Source: Tetrahymena elliotti 4EA (Eukaryota > Ciliophora > Oligohymenophorea > Hymenostomatida > Tetrahymenidae). From it: a stretch of DNA of 64,000 nucleotides. The notes below the pieces were generated by a model. It saw only the letters and a list, made by a program, of their open reading frames with translations, was not told where the DNA came from and made no database searches. The stretch lies in the NCBI GenBank assembly GCA_000231825.2, contig JH720334.1, positions 79,018-143,017 on the forward strand. The letters are read 5' to 3'. Within the stretch, counting starts at the first letter, position 1; each line of letters opens with the position of its first letter. Shown here one piece after another: positions 24,933 through 38,721 of the stretch. The position numbers and the translations under genes were made by a program.

Positions 24933-27900
24933 TCAAATTTTTTTTAGTTAAAACTGAGTAATTTTTATAGATTATCTTTTTGGTGTTTCTTCATTTAAAC
25001 TTGTTTTTGAGGTCTAATTCATAAATTAAGGTACTATTTAAATTGATTAACTAGATTAAGGATAAGGAGATTTTATGTTTTCATTATACATAGAATAAAA
25101 TGATGAGAGCTAATTTTAATGACTTCTTTAACTCTTTTAAATCTCTGATTTTTATTCTGTAAGTTGCATAACATCATTTAAAATTTTCTTCTTTTCTGAT
25201 ATATATTCTTCCTCTTCATCAAGATTTTCAAGCTTACTCAAGGTTTTTGGAAGAAGTTCAGCTGATTTTGATATTTCTACTTCAAATTATCGAATAATAA
25301 AATTTGTAATATCATATATTCTAATTATAAAAGTTTCTACATCTTATAATTTAGGAGTTCCATATAAAACTATTGCATTTGATTTAAGAGTAAATTTCAT
25401 CCAAGAAGGGAGCTATTAGTTCATCTAAGATCCATAATTCATTACATCCAAATTAAAAAACCTTCTAAACAGGGAACATGAAAGATTCTCTACTTTTTTA
25501 AATGCTTGCACTGAGTGAATATCAAAGAAATTTTAATGGATGGATTCTCCTTAACTAGGGCTAAAAATAGAAGGTTTTGAATTAGTTATCCCATAACAAT
25601 CTGCTATAAGAGTATTTAAAATTAATCTATAAGGAAGATTACTTTAATTTAAAACTGACAATTAACTTTTTTCAATTTTTGAGAAATTCAAAAGGAGTTA
25701 TTTCATAAGTCTTATTTGAGATTTTACATTTTCTGTTTCAACTTGAAGATGAGGAAAACTGAGAAGTTTTTCATCATTTTCATTTTCTTAGGGTAAAGTT
25801 TTTATGTATTTTAGATACCAACCATTTTGTACTCCTTCATTAAATTGAGACTCAACTATGGCAGATTATTTTAAGAATTAATAGATTTACTAGAGTAAAG
25901 GGTAATTTTTAATCATATCTCTAGAAAGAATGCCTTTAATACATTAATATAGACGTGAGCTGGAGTCAATTAATTCTGGGATTACAGATTTAATAGTAAT
26001 AACCTAATTTAAATATCTTATTTAAAGATCCATATTTATCATAAGTTTTATTATTAGTTTCATTTAAATCTGACCTTGCTCATTAATAAAATTTTGTATC
26101 ATAAAATTTTTTAAAGTATCAACAGACTTCTTTTAATTCATTTAAGCTTATTGATTTTAAAATTGTTCTTCATCATTAATTTGTATGCCTAAATCTTTCT
26201 TGAGTAATTATTTACTTTCCTCATTTTTTAAAGAGTTAGATATTATTTTTTTAATATTTTTTAAAACTGTTAATAATTTTTATTCCTTTAAGATTAAAGT
26301 TTTTTAGAGAGTATTTGCATCATTTTCTCTTTAATTCTATATTGGGTTTTAGGTAAATATCTAGCTTATTGAATCATCTTTAATGACATCTTCTTTTAAT
26401 TATTTATTAATTTTACTTTCTAATAATTAAGATAATTTAAATTAATCTTTTTCTTGCTTTTGTCCATTTTCATTATTTTATGAAATAAATTCATACAAAT
26501 TACTTTTAAGTTTTTTGTTCGAATTTATATTATTAATAAACTCTTTGTAAAAAAGAATAGCCTTTGCATTTTCATCTGACATGATTGTTATTTTTTTGTA
26601 ATATTATTGAAAAACTTCCACTTTCTCTTTTTATTGTAAGTTATTCTTATTAAGCAAAAAATTGAAGAAATAGCTTCTATACTTGTACAAACCAAAAATT
26701 GTCAAAATGGGGCCAAATATTTTTATTAATAAGCTTAAAATATACTCAAAAGGAATATTGTATACATAAATGTTAAACGTGTCTGATTTTGAAGTGTAGC
26801 CATCAGAAGCCTCTATTTTTATAGTAACTATTGATCTATATTCTTCCACAGGAACGCTGCCAAAAAATCTCAGAGAGTTGCTTGATTGTTAGATCCAAGC
26901 TCCAGAAACAGAATCACAATAATCACTTCCACATTTAAATTAAGCCTAATATTTAATTTATTAAGTATCAGGATTTATAAAAGTATCTTAGCTAAATTCG
27001 AAAGCTAAATTTTCAGAAATACCAACTTATCCATATTGATAAATTTAATTAAATTGTTATTATAAAGTTTTATTTTAGTTTAATCTTATTGGCTGTTTTT
27101 CCACAATAAACTGTTAAGCTTCACTTAGTTTAAACGAAGTCTGTATATCATAGTTAACTCCATCATTTATCAATACTTAGAACTGTATTTAATCATCTGG
27201 AATTGTATTATTTACTTTGAAAAATAAAATACGGTTTTAAAAAACCTTATTTATGTTTTTAACATCTCCTTCTAACTTTAATCTTGTTTAGTAGTTAGAA
27301 ATCTAAGTTATAACTCCATCATAATATATATCAACAAATTATCCTTGACCTTTAGGGACTTCAAAGTATATCTACAAAAAGCTTTAAATTGAAAATACAA
27401 AATATTACAATTTTTCGAAACTTTAATTTTGTTAAGAGTATTATGGGACAAATTGAGGAGTCAGAAAGAATCTCAAAGAATTAGCCACATTAAACATTAT
27501 AGGATTTTAGCACACTGATTGTTTTATTATTCTTTTTACTTTATCTAAAAGTGCTTAATCCCCATTCAAAGAGTTATCTTGAAATCTGAAATCTTGATTA
27601 CTGTCAAAGTTACTTGTTATTAAAAAGTTTTAGTAATTTATAATTCCCATAACTCGTAGCTATTGATGGATTTTTGTGCTTAGATCTAAGGATATTTTTA
27701 TATCATCATCAACTGCATTTTTTTATGCTTAAAATGAATTACTGGTTATAGGAGTTTAATATTATAAAATAATTGTATTTTATTATGGAATAGTAACATC
27801 ATTTCCAAGCGCATCTTTTACAGCTTAAATATTTATTGAAGATAGTTAAGAGTTAAAGCTTATCCAATAAGGTAAATTAACTATTTCATAATTTGAGTAA

Positions 27901-30098
27901 TAATATACATTAGTTAATTTAGCTCCTTCTTGTGGGTAAATTTGATAAAATTAGAACTAAAAACTCTATCCTATTAAAAGTGTTTGATTATATTACTGCC
28001 TTACATAGGATATTTAATTAGTTGACTATCCCAATATAAGAAATTTTTCTGTATGAACTTAAATTTAATTGCTAATTGGGATACTAGTTACTCCTACATT
28101 ATTTACAAGCATAGCAAATTATTAGCTTTAATTCACACAGCTTGCCAATCCATTTTAATCTCCAATCATAAATTTAGAAATTATTTTTATTTTTTCAAAG
28201 TTTCTAATATCTACTAAAGTTAAAAAACCTACAACATTACTCGAAACTAATAAAAAGTTATCAGAGTATAAGGGAGTTATTTGCATTGTTGTTCCATCTA
28301 CTTGAATTCTGCTTATAAATTTGATAGCAGGTAAATAACTCAAATCAATTATACCTATACCTTTAGGCCCTTCACAAACAAAGGCAAAATTTAAATCTTA
28401 AGATTAAATAATACAAAATCCTCCATTTGTTTTCAAGTAAGATGCAATCTACATTTCAAAATTACTTCCAATAAAAAGCGCTAAGAATCCATCATTTCTA
28501 GATGCACATAAAAGATATTTATTATCTTTTGAAAAAATAAGTTCAACAATTTAGTTACTTATTTCTATACTAGAGAGTATTTTCAGATTAAGAGGTCCAT
28601 TTGAAGAGTCAATAAGAAAAACAGCGGTGTAAGCAGCGATTCCTATTAAATTTTTATTATTATTATATCTTATACCTTCCATAACAATGTTTGGATTATT
28701 CCCATTTAATGAAAATACAGGTTACAGCTTTTAACTTTCCTCAATTTAATTTATTTAGTAAACAAACAGTAAGACTCCAGTGCTGTCTCCAGGAGTAATA
28801 ATATATCCACTTGCTTCATCTATAATTGCAGATTCTGTATAATAAATATTATCGGATACTACTTATTATAATTGCTATAAATTATTTGGATTACCTTTCA
28901 TATCAAAGATAAATAACCCATCTTTATCAAAGCTCCCTATGAAGAATTTATCATTTTAGGTTATATAGCAACGCCAACGATACATAGCAGTTCCTATCTA
29001 TGTTTAATTTGCTTAAATAGTATTGAATAAGTTAGGATATTCATTGTTCAAATTTGGGGTAACTTTTTCATACACTTGCAATTGAATTCCATTTATGTAA
29101 TATAAATAATTTTCATTTTTTGATAATCTGATTGAAAAAGAATAACCAGATGATCTTATCCACTAAAATAATTAAGGATATTTTGATTAACTTCTTTTAC
29201 TGATGTCAAAAATAAAAACTCCTAATTGCTATGCTCCTATTAAAATAAAATTTTAATCACTTGTTATTCGTATTTCATTAAGTGTTGGAGATTGATTCAA
29301 GGGCCACCAAGCTTTTACATCAAAGCTAAAGTCAGAGATAGTTATACCACTTTAAATGGAATCTAAATTGATGAATTATCCTAAATATAATCCACCCCAA
29401 GAATCTACAGCATAAATATACTTATCATCAGTTAAAACAAGATTCTAAAATCCATAATCAGCAGGTGTTGTAAATACAATTTGAAGATCTAATACATTAT
29501 TCTATTAAAGCTGAAATCGAATAACAATCAGATGAATATTAGCTACGTACAAGTAAGAATCTTTTGTATATACAATATAAAATGGGTTCATTTAAATATC
29601 AATTTATCCAATAATTTTCATTTGATTTCTAGAGGATACATCATATATAACTAAAATGCTATTAGAAGCACCTGCAGCCCACTAATCATTGTTAAATAAG
29701 AAAACAGAATTTATAGTTTAGCTAAAATTAGTTTCATCAGAACAAACATAATTTAACTAATATTATGGTTGAATATATAACTTAAACATGGAAATTTTAG
29801 ACATATATTAAAAAAATAAGTATATTCCATCACTTGTAACTGATAATAAATCAACTTATCCCTTATCCTTGATTTAATGTAGAACTTCAAAGGAGGTTTG
29901 ATCAATAATAGCAATACCATCTTATCCGCTTGCTAAAAAGAGTACACTAATTTCATCACAAATAACTAGTTACTAAATGGTGTTTTCAATAGAATAAACT
30001 TTGCTTACGTAGTATGGTGAAGGAGAGTATATTTAGTTGATCTTTTAGCCTAAAGAAAGATAAGAGATAAACAAGCAGATTAAAAAAGTTTATAACAT
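24933..30098 (-). CDS. Large membrane protein: LVIVD-type beta-propeller, cadherin-like (CADG) domains, TM, long cytoplasmic tail
   Basis: One uninterrupted exon of 1722 codons (1721 residues). The start at 30098 gives a leader MLQTFLICLFISYLSLGQ. Residues about 30-700 are repeated short beta units of the LVIVD/WD-like type (VVICDEISVLFLASGQDGIAI; ILVIYDVSSRNQ; FLTLVDIRNF), which implies a secreted propeller. Around 720-1110 come cadherin-like domains. The last has CDSVSGAWIQQSSNSLRFFG, then IKIEASDGYTSKSDTFNIYV, the dystroglycan-type CADG signature. One membrane segment follows at about 1112-1136 (YILSLLIKIFGPILTIFGLY). The cytoplasmic tail of about 585 residues is charged and helical (DENAKAILFYKEF; EEEEYISEKKKIL) with no recognised domain. 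Such propeller-CADG proteins form a ciliate-expanded family of unknown ligand. Architecture is well supported; function is not known. Confidence 0.85.
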
Positions 30099-31514
30099 TT
30101 TTTAATTTATTATTGATTCAGATGCTTTGTTTGAATAATGTTTGTTTCAGAAATAAATTGAGTGTAATAATTAAAAATTAAAATAGAATGAATAAGTAAT
30201 TTAAAGAAATAACAGATTTAAGATTTTGATTTAAATTTTTTGATTATTATGATTCAAACATGTATTTTTTATACTTTATTTTCTTAATTTGGCTTTTAGC
30301 GTTCATTTAAAATAAGATATTCCTCTAGTGTATTTAGATGGATGGATACTTTTTAGCAATTAATAAAGCATTAGATAGTGAAACAATTTGTTTGAGAAAG
30401 TAATTTAGATTAATTCATATTAAATGAGAAAATATGACTTTTTTGATTAGCAATCAAACAAAAAAATCATAAATTTGTATTTTTTAGCCAATTTATTTAT
30501 TTAATAACTACTTTTTCTGAAATCCACAAAACTTCTTCTGGAATTTAAGATTTATTATTGATTAAAAAGAATACCAATTATATACAGCAAAATGCTTTTA
30601 TTTTCTAAATATCACTTCTGAAAATCATTTAATATCCTCTTGTATTAAAGACTCATCATTCAGTAAAAATTATAGTAAAAAAAAACAAGTTCATTTTTAA
30701 ATGAAATTTTTCTTAAAAAAATAAAAGTTATTAATAATAACTCTGTAAAATTAAAAAATTTTCATATGAATATTGTGAAACAAAGTCACTTTATTATTTG
30801 GTTTAAAATATTTTTATAAAGTTATGAAAAAGAGAAAGTATTTTTTATAAATTTAAATAATTTTTTACATTTAAATAGTTGTTTCATAAGTATTACTTGT
30901 AACACAAATTAAAGCTTTTATAAAAATTGAGTAGACTCACAAGTTCACAAGTGATTAAAAAGTAAAATTAAATCTAATTACTTTTAAGATTAAAAGTGAT
31001 ATTATTGAACTAAAATTTAGTAAAAATTTGGAAATATATTTTAAAAAGTTACAAATTCTGAAACAAGCAAGTTTTGATATGACTTATCTACCCATGAAAA
31101 AAATAATTTAAAAAACCAAGTTTTTTTATTGAGAATATTTTCTAATCAAAAAAAATTTAAAAGAAAATTCTTACTTGCTAAGTCTTATTTATAGAACTAA
31201 TATGTGAGAGATTTATTTATTTTATTAATAGATATCTTTTAAATACAAAAATTAATGATCTACAATAAATTTTTTAATTATCTTTGCACTCTGGGTTTTT
31301 AAGTTTTGAATACTCAGTAAATTTGAATTTTGAATGAGTTTTTGCATATAACTTTAAAATAATTATGATCCTAATTTGATTAAATTTTATTCCTTGGGAT
31401 AATTCTTTTTTCTAATATTGATTGATTAAAAATAAGAAGAAAGTTAATTTTATTTTTTAAAAATAAGAATTTTATTAAGTTAAAGGTAAAAATTGTTAAA
31501 AATTTTGCTTTTAT
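30099..31514. other. AT-rich upstream region of the receptor-like gene
   Basis: Contains the presumed promoter near 30100-30300. The motif ACAAATTAAAGCTTTT at about 30903 recurs near 31933, beside the decayed gene copy, so part of this spacer may belong to the same duplication. No coding run. Confidence 0.5.
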
Positions 31515-31800
31515 CCTACTAACACTCTTCATCATTCAGAATTTCAATATTAGATTATGTTTTTGGGCTTTCTCACTTTATTTTGATATTTCTACTTCAA
31601 ATTATCTTATTCTTAATTAGTAGTGTCATATTTTCTAAAGATGATAGTTTCTATATCTTATAATTTCGGAGTTCCTTATAAAATTATCGCATCTGATTTA
31701 AGTGTAAATTTTATCCAAGAAAGGATCTATTAGTTCATCCAAGACCCATAATTATTTGCAACTAAATTAAAGAAAAATAGTGAGCGCTAAAGATTCTCTA
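31515..31800 (-). pseudogene. Decayed copy of the receptor tail (homologous to about 25210-25490)
   Basis: Aligned by eye, this stretch is clearly similar to the C-terminal coding region of the neighbouring 24933-30098 gene. Shared tracts include TTTTGATATTTCTACTTC, AAGTGTAAATTTTATCC against AAGAGTAAATTTCATCC, CTATTAGTTCATC and GATTCTCTA. On the minus strand it reads like SWIKFTLKSDAIILYGTPKLQD, matching SWMKFTLKSNAIVLYGTPKLQD of the intact gene, and then degenerates. No propeller, CADG or TM portion was found beside it. Interpreted as a truncated, non-functional duplication relic in the same orientation. Confidence 0.75.
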
Positions 31801-33207
31801 AGTGAGATACAAATGCATAAAGAAAAAAAGTTTGCTCTCAAAACATAAAATTATATAAATAGCTCAATTAGCATTGTATCAAAAAAAATTGATTTATATT
31901 TGAAAAAAATTTCAAAATAAAGTTAATAGTACAAATTAAAGCTTTTGTAATAATTTATTAAGTCTTGCTCACCTTTTACATAATACTTTAAAGTGCTTTT
32001 ATAAAGTTAAAAATAATAGTTTTAATAATTTTCTTCTCAAATAAGCGAGATTTATAAATATTTCGGATAGTCACCTTCAAAAATTTCTCTCTTATAATAA
32101 GAAGAATAAAGTTAATTTGGGGAATTTAAACTCAAATTAGATGTCATAATGAGATGGAATATTTTTTATATTATGGTTAAAAGATTTTAAAAACTCCAAG
32201 TAAGTTTAAAAAAAATAATTGAAAGCTATATAAAAAAAACAAAAAACTCTCTAAAATTAGTGTTAATATTATAAAAATAAAATAGTACATTTCTCAAATC
32301 TTTTTATGAGATAGCTCGGAACCTTAATTTAGTCAAAATAATTATTTTTCTAAAATTCAGAAGTTAATTTAAATGATTAAAGAGACTCATACATATAAAA
32401 ATAAATATTAATGATCATAAATTCATTACAAATTAAAAACTACAATACTTAAAAAATTTGAACTATCAACTAATAATTCAATATTTAAGAGAAATGAGAG
32501 ATTCTTATTATATCTCAACATTTTTAAATCCAATAATAAAAGAATTGAATATGATGAGTTTTGAATAAATAGAACAAGCAATTTTTATTTAATGTCATTT
32601 AATAATGAGTTAAATAAATAGCAAATGTAAGGAAAATAGGTTTTAACTACTAAAGAATAATAATAATAGTATGAAAGACTTAAATTGAATAGAGAGAGAG
32701 ATTTGGATGCTTTTAGTTTTGTCAGATAAAAACTGATTGTATTTTTTAATTTTTTTTAACAAAAAAAACTTGAAAAATATATAATTACTTTTATTCATTC
32801 TTAATTACTTTCTTTTGATTATCTATTTGCTTAATGAATTAATCCTTTTAACATTACTTCTATTTAAAATTTAAAAGTGTAAGTAAAAAATAAAATCTTT
32901 TGTTAATCTCTTACCTTCAAATGAATAATACAAACACTTTCTCAAAAGATAAATTGCTTTTATTATCTATATTAATTTACCTTTATTTTAAATTAGCTTA
33001 TTCTCAAAATAGAAAATAAATTAATGACCATAAGAACAAACTTTTTAAAAGTTTAATCATAAAATTACAAACTATTCAAAGCATTGAAATCAGGAAATCA
33101 GATATGATGCTTGCTTATTACTAAATAAAGAATTAATTAAAAAAGAAAATCAATAATAGCAATAAAAGTTAGTAAATCATCAACAAACAAAGAAAAGAAG
33201 AATAACA
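31801..33207. other. AT-rich intergenic region with one weak ORF
   Basis: A TGA-free frame at about 32494-32682 (+) would read MRDSYYISTFLNPIIKELN and then a helical run. At about 62 codons, with no splice or family support, I do not call it. The remainder is A/T runs and poly-Asn/Lys-like tracts. Confidence 0.45.
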
Positions 33208-36200
33208 ATGAGATCATTTTAAGTTAAACTGTTTGCTATTCTACTCTTTGAAAGTAAAATTTAGTGTTATAAATAAATTCAATGTATTAACTCCATCTTT
33301 TTTAAATAGTATTTAACTATGTAGTAGATAACTAAATTATTCAAGAAGTAAAAAAAATTATGAAAATCTTAATTTATATTAAATATTAATTTAAATAAAG
33401 GGAGTATTTGAGATAAACTTTTCTTCGTAATTAAAATATTGTCACTATTCAAAATAAATATTTTATTAAATTTATTAAATATAGAGATATTATCATAGAA
33501 AAAGTCTATTAATTTTTTGATAAATTTTGGTAGTGCATAAGATTTTACTAATTATTTTTATGTTAACTGTGTTTCATCTCCAATTTGTGGAAACTTTATA
33601 GCTTGGATAAAAAACATATCTTGTGGTTATCAAACAAAAGTCTTCTCAGAATTTTAGATTTTTGAATTTGTAAAAATTGAGAGTTTACAATTTTATTTTA
33701 TTTAGATTTTAGAATTTTGAATTATGTATCACTAAAAAATGTTTAATTGAAAGAATTATTTACTTTTATTTTGTTAAATAAATTAATTTAAAATATATTC
33801 AAAATTAAAATATTTTTTTAATTTTTTATAAGTGTCCTAATTGTGTAGGTTGTGATGAGAAAGGATGTTAATAACGCTTAAATAATTATTTTATTTCATA
33901 AAAAATTAAGTTATGTGAGGTTAGTTGCGATTTAACTTAAGCTTAGTTTATTGACTCATCAAACTCTTCACAAAAGTATTGCAGATCTTGTATGGCTGGT
34001 TGCCAAACCTGCACTGATGGAAGTAGCTGTACAAGTTGTAAGGATGGATATTACTTAACAGGTAGTTCTTGTAATCCATGTGATAGTAGTTGTCTGACAT
34101 GCAATGGTTCAGGAAATAAAAATTGTATAATATGAAAAAATAGTAACTATTATCTAGCTGATAGTTCATGTACTTCAAATTGTGATTTGAGTAATGGTAA
34201 ATATATTGATACTCTGACTGATCATTCATAAAGATAATGTAAATCTTGTATTAGTAATTGCTAGACATACAGTAATAATCAAAGTTGCGCTTAATGTCAG
34301 AATTAATATTATTTAAATTCAAATATTTATTCTCCCTGTGATAGTACTTGCTTAACATGTACTGATCCCAATAATGACTAATGTAAATAATGCAAAAATA
34401 GTTATTTTGTTTCTGAGATAATAAAAAATCAATGTGATTAGAATTGCGATGTCTCTATGGGGTATTACATATTTTCAGACTAGACTAAACCTTCAGAAAA
34501 GTACTGTAAAAAATGTATAAGCTTTGCAAGACTTGTAGTGATTCCACTACCTGCTCTGAATGCATGGACAATTATTACTTGTTTCAGGTACTTGCTTGCC
34601 ATGTGATAATTCTTATTCTCAATGCTCTGGACTTAATGCTAATTAATGTATTATTTGTAGGTAAACTAATCATTTTATATAGCCAGATAAAGATAATGTG
34701 TGTGTTTAATCATGTGATAAAACTCTTGCTTATTACATAGATTTATCAGATCCTAAATAAAAATATTGTAAAAAATGTCTTTACTCTTGTAAAACTTGTT
34801 CAAATTAATCTACCTGTTGTGAAACTTGCTTTGATTAAAATTTCTTAAACCTTAACAATAATGTATGCTCTCCTTGTGATTAAACTTGCTAATCTTATAA
34901 TGGCACTTCTAATAAAAACTGTTTAGTTTGTAAAACAGGTTTACATATGCAGTTAAGCACTAATTTATGTGTTGCATAATGTGATTCTAATGAATTTTTA
35001 AATGGATTATCTTAATGTTAAAAATGTGATAACTCTTGTAAAACTTGTGAAGGGGCTAGCTCAAATTAATGTAAAATTTGTTATACATATTATTATCTCT
35101 ACAAAAATAGTTGTATACCTAATTTGTCCAAATGGTTATATTTTAAATACCAATAATCTAGCTTGTGATGAATGCTAAGATAAATTAAACTGTAATAACT
35201 GCTATATAACCTGCTAATTATGTACATTAAGATAAATCAAAGCCTAATAATGCAACACTTGTTACAGTGAAACTAGATAATTAGACTCAAATAATAATTG
35301 CAGCTGTTTAAATCCTAAAGATAAAAGAAACTTATTTTATCAATGCAGCTATCTAAATATAGCTATTTTAAATGCTTACCTTAGTGAAACTATTCCTTAA
35401 TTGGTAATAGATTTCATCTCCATTAAAAGGAATTAATAGTCAACCTGATGAATTATGTAAGTAAGTTTTTGATAACCAAACAATAAATTTAATTGGCCTT
35501 GACTCTAAGTGCCAAATTGATAATGGCTCATTAATTGTAAATCTAGGTAAATTAATTTCCGTTTTTATAAAATTAAAAACTTTTATTTTTTTTTACTAAT
35601 AAATTAGGTGTTACTTCAACAATAATTGAAAATAATATTATAAATTTCTAAACTAATATATTATAGTTTTAAGTCTATAATGTGTTTATTGACACTTTTT
35701 ATAGGAACATCGCCTTTTAAAACCCTACATAAAATCCTCAATTATAGTTCTAATATAACTTCATAGAGAACACATGTAACCCTATAAGCATTGGTCTTTC
35801 TGAATTAAAGAATGATGCATACAGAGGTTTTTCTAAATTGACTTGGGAGTTAGAATATATAACTGGAAACAGATGATGAATAAATGTAAAGCATAAAAGA
35901 TGCTTTACAAAGTGCAAGCTATATAAAAATATAACATTAATTCTAAACCCTTCAAATATACCTCCAAACTAGAACATCACAATCAAATTTAGTTATTTAC
36001 TGAAAATTAATAAAACAGGATTCATTTACAATAATTTATAAAAAAACAAAAGATAATTAGAATAAATTATTAGTAATCTATATATCCTCCTATCTATTGG
36101 TAATAAATACATTTTCAAAGTCAAAATAATAGAATAATTTAATTTTATAAAAATAGATTTAAAAGCTTAAGTCTCTATTTCTAATCCTATATTGAGGCTT

Positions 36201-38721
36201 GTGAGTTTGGAAAAAACACATACTTTAATGAACCTACCGATTTAAAAATAGTTGCTCCTCAGCTATCAAAAATAGAATAAGTGATAAGTAATTTCAACTA
36301 ACCAAGTTATTAATTAGATATCTCTCCTTACACTTTACCTTCTAACTAGACATTAAATATTAGTGTAGCTTCTTTTTTTTTTAAATTATTTTTATTTCTC
36401 CCAATTTATTTATTATTTGAGAGAAATTAAAAAATAAAATAAATTAATGTTAAAAATTGTTAAATGAAATATTAGATGGTCTTAAATCTTGTAACTACTG
36501 TAGTGGCTGTTTTGATTTCTGATTTATTTTTACAAATAATTGGTGGATCAAATTTTATAGTTAGCTATCAAAAATAATTTGATTTGAAATCAGAATTTAA
36601 AGGTTATAAAGTTTAAGATTAAAATTCCCTTGGCGATGTCTAATTTACTTGGAAGTGTAAAAGCTTATCTAGTGAATAAAATATGCTATGATTATAATCA
36701 TTAACAAGTTTAACTTTGATAAGGAATTAATTCAATTTCTTTTCCAGAAAGGAATTTCTAGCCTTACACTATTATTGTTCTAAATATATAAGCTATGAAA
36801 GAAAGTAGATAAGCTAATTTCTCAGCTACTTGCATATTTACAGAGCTGGACATCCCTCCTTGAACAGTTTTATCACCTAATTAATAACTAAATTAGAAAA
36901 TAAATTTAAATCAAGAACTTAATTTTGTCATATAATATGACTCTGATATTTCTTCAGACATTCTATCATATGCAGGAGCATTGCTATATAAAAACAAATT
37001 AGTAGGAGTCATAAAATTTGATTACTATTAGGTCAAATTTAGGATATGGAACTATTATTAAAATATTGATCCTTTTAATCCTGCAGTTCAGGTACGTTTC
37101 TCTGTTTACAACCCATCATGTCATGCCAAGCTTATCTACTATTACTTTTTTGATAAATATTCCTCCTTAAAACTGTGTTCTTTCCTTAAGCCCTAATCAA
37201 GGAGTAGCTCTGTAAACAGTTTTTTCTATTCAATTTTTGAATTGTGATGATGAAGATGCCCCATTAACATATCAATTCTATTACTACAATAGTTAGAGTG
37301 TTTATGAATAAGAGTTAGTGGTTCCATGGAATATTACAAGAAGGTAAATAAAAGATCAAACTATGAATTCTGTAATGAATACAACTTTACCTTAAGGAAA
37401 TCTAATTATAATGAGCTAGGTTATGGATTCTTAGTTAGGTGTTACTAATAATACTTTACCAATTCAAGCCTATGGCTAAAACCAAACAGAATACGATTAT
37501 CAAACATAAGTGAATTAACTTATTGAAAAAGCTTTACAAAATTCTTAGTCATATAATGATTAAGTAGTAAGTTTGAGTATGATAGGAGAAGACCTGAGCA
37601 AAAGTAGTTAATTTTAATCTTCTTAACAAATAAATGACATAAAAGCTTAAATAATAACAAACTTGTAGTAAAAATCACTTTTGTTGCCTTAGTTTTCTCT
37701 TCTATCGACTTATACTAATAAAGTTATAGCTTAATTATAGTAAACACTAACAAAAACATAATAAAATTAAAAAGATTCAATTTATGACCAATTGAATACA
37801 ATCATAAAAAATACTTAATCAAGCATTTCAAGCAATAATACCAGTTCTCTATAACAAAATAATGATATTCATGTGTAGAATTTGATTGATTCTTTTAAAA
37901 TTTTGAACTCAACTGTTAATCAGGTGGGTTCTTTATAAGAAATACAATAACATATCTTTCTTTGATAGGAGGTATGCTTTCTAACAGTTCTCTTCCAAAT
38001 TAAGGATCTCTTATTTTAGAAGGCAATCTATCATAAATTTTGTGTGACAGACACCATAACATAAAAAAACATTCTGATTCTGAATCTTAAAATTCTACAA
38101 GTACATTTAACATAGTAAAAAATACATTAAATTCATAAAATCAAATGAAAAATGAAAAAGATCAATCATTAGGAATATAACAAGCTACTTTTGAAAAAAT
38201 TTCTTATCTTAAAAGAATAGCTATTTTTCATTTATTTTTAGGTATTTTTTATCTTTATGATGAAAAAATTTCAAGATCTACTAACTATTTTATATCAAAA
38301 ATATTCATACTTTATCCATTTTTTATTATTTTCTTAATACAAATAAATAGTTTAGTTTTTTATTATTGGGCTAATTAATATTTTTCTATTAGGATTTAAC
38401 ACTTTATTAATCTAGGCCACTTATAAATAAGGAAAATTTGCTAAAATTATATCTATAATTTTTCAAATTTTGATAAGTGCTATATATCTTTATATTATTT
38501 TAGCTATAACTAGTGGTAAGAGTATAAGTGAATCTAATGAATTTATGATGACATTTATTTTTTCAATGTCTATAGACTTAATTTTCACCTAAATATTGAT
38601 ATCGAACCTCATGATAGTTTTAGTTACAAAATACTTTAACAATAATCTAGATAAAAAGATTTATCTAAAACTGTTTAATATGTTTTAGTTAAAATGGATA
38701 ATTGAAATGATAGATTTATGA
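33208..38721 (+). pseudogene. Relic of a Cys-rich (furin/GF-receptor-like) + REJ-domain multipass membrane protein
   Basis: The start at 33208 encodes a leader. From 33830 come many CxxC repeats of the ciliate furin-like type (CRSCMAGCQTCTDGSSCTSC; CKTCSDSTTCSECMDNYYL). They are followed by an REJ-type segment (CVLSLSPNQGVALQTVFSIQF, CDDEDAPLTYQFYYYN), a Q/N/S-rich stretch, and hydrophobic C-terminal helices (FILYPFFIIFLIQINSLVFYYW; IISIIFQILISAIYLYIILAI) ending at TGA 38719. The reading frame is broken repeatedly. TGA replaces an expected Cys at 34133-34135. Single-base frameshifts lie near 34519, 34588, 35120, 37155 and 38370. TGA also interrupts near 35446 and at 37963-37965. Introns cannot explain these because homology runs across the breaks. 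The family is a putative surface receptor related to polycystin-1-type REJ proteins. Sequencing error is the main alternative. Confidence 0.75.

Noticed and set aside
33208..38721. Treating the REJ/Cys-rich locus as an intact multi-intron gene
   Set aside because: The breaks are single-base shifts and TGA codons inside continuous homology; no GT...AG segments of suitable phase explain them.
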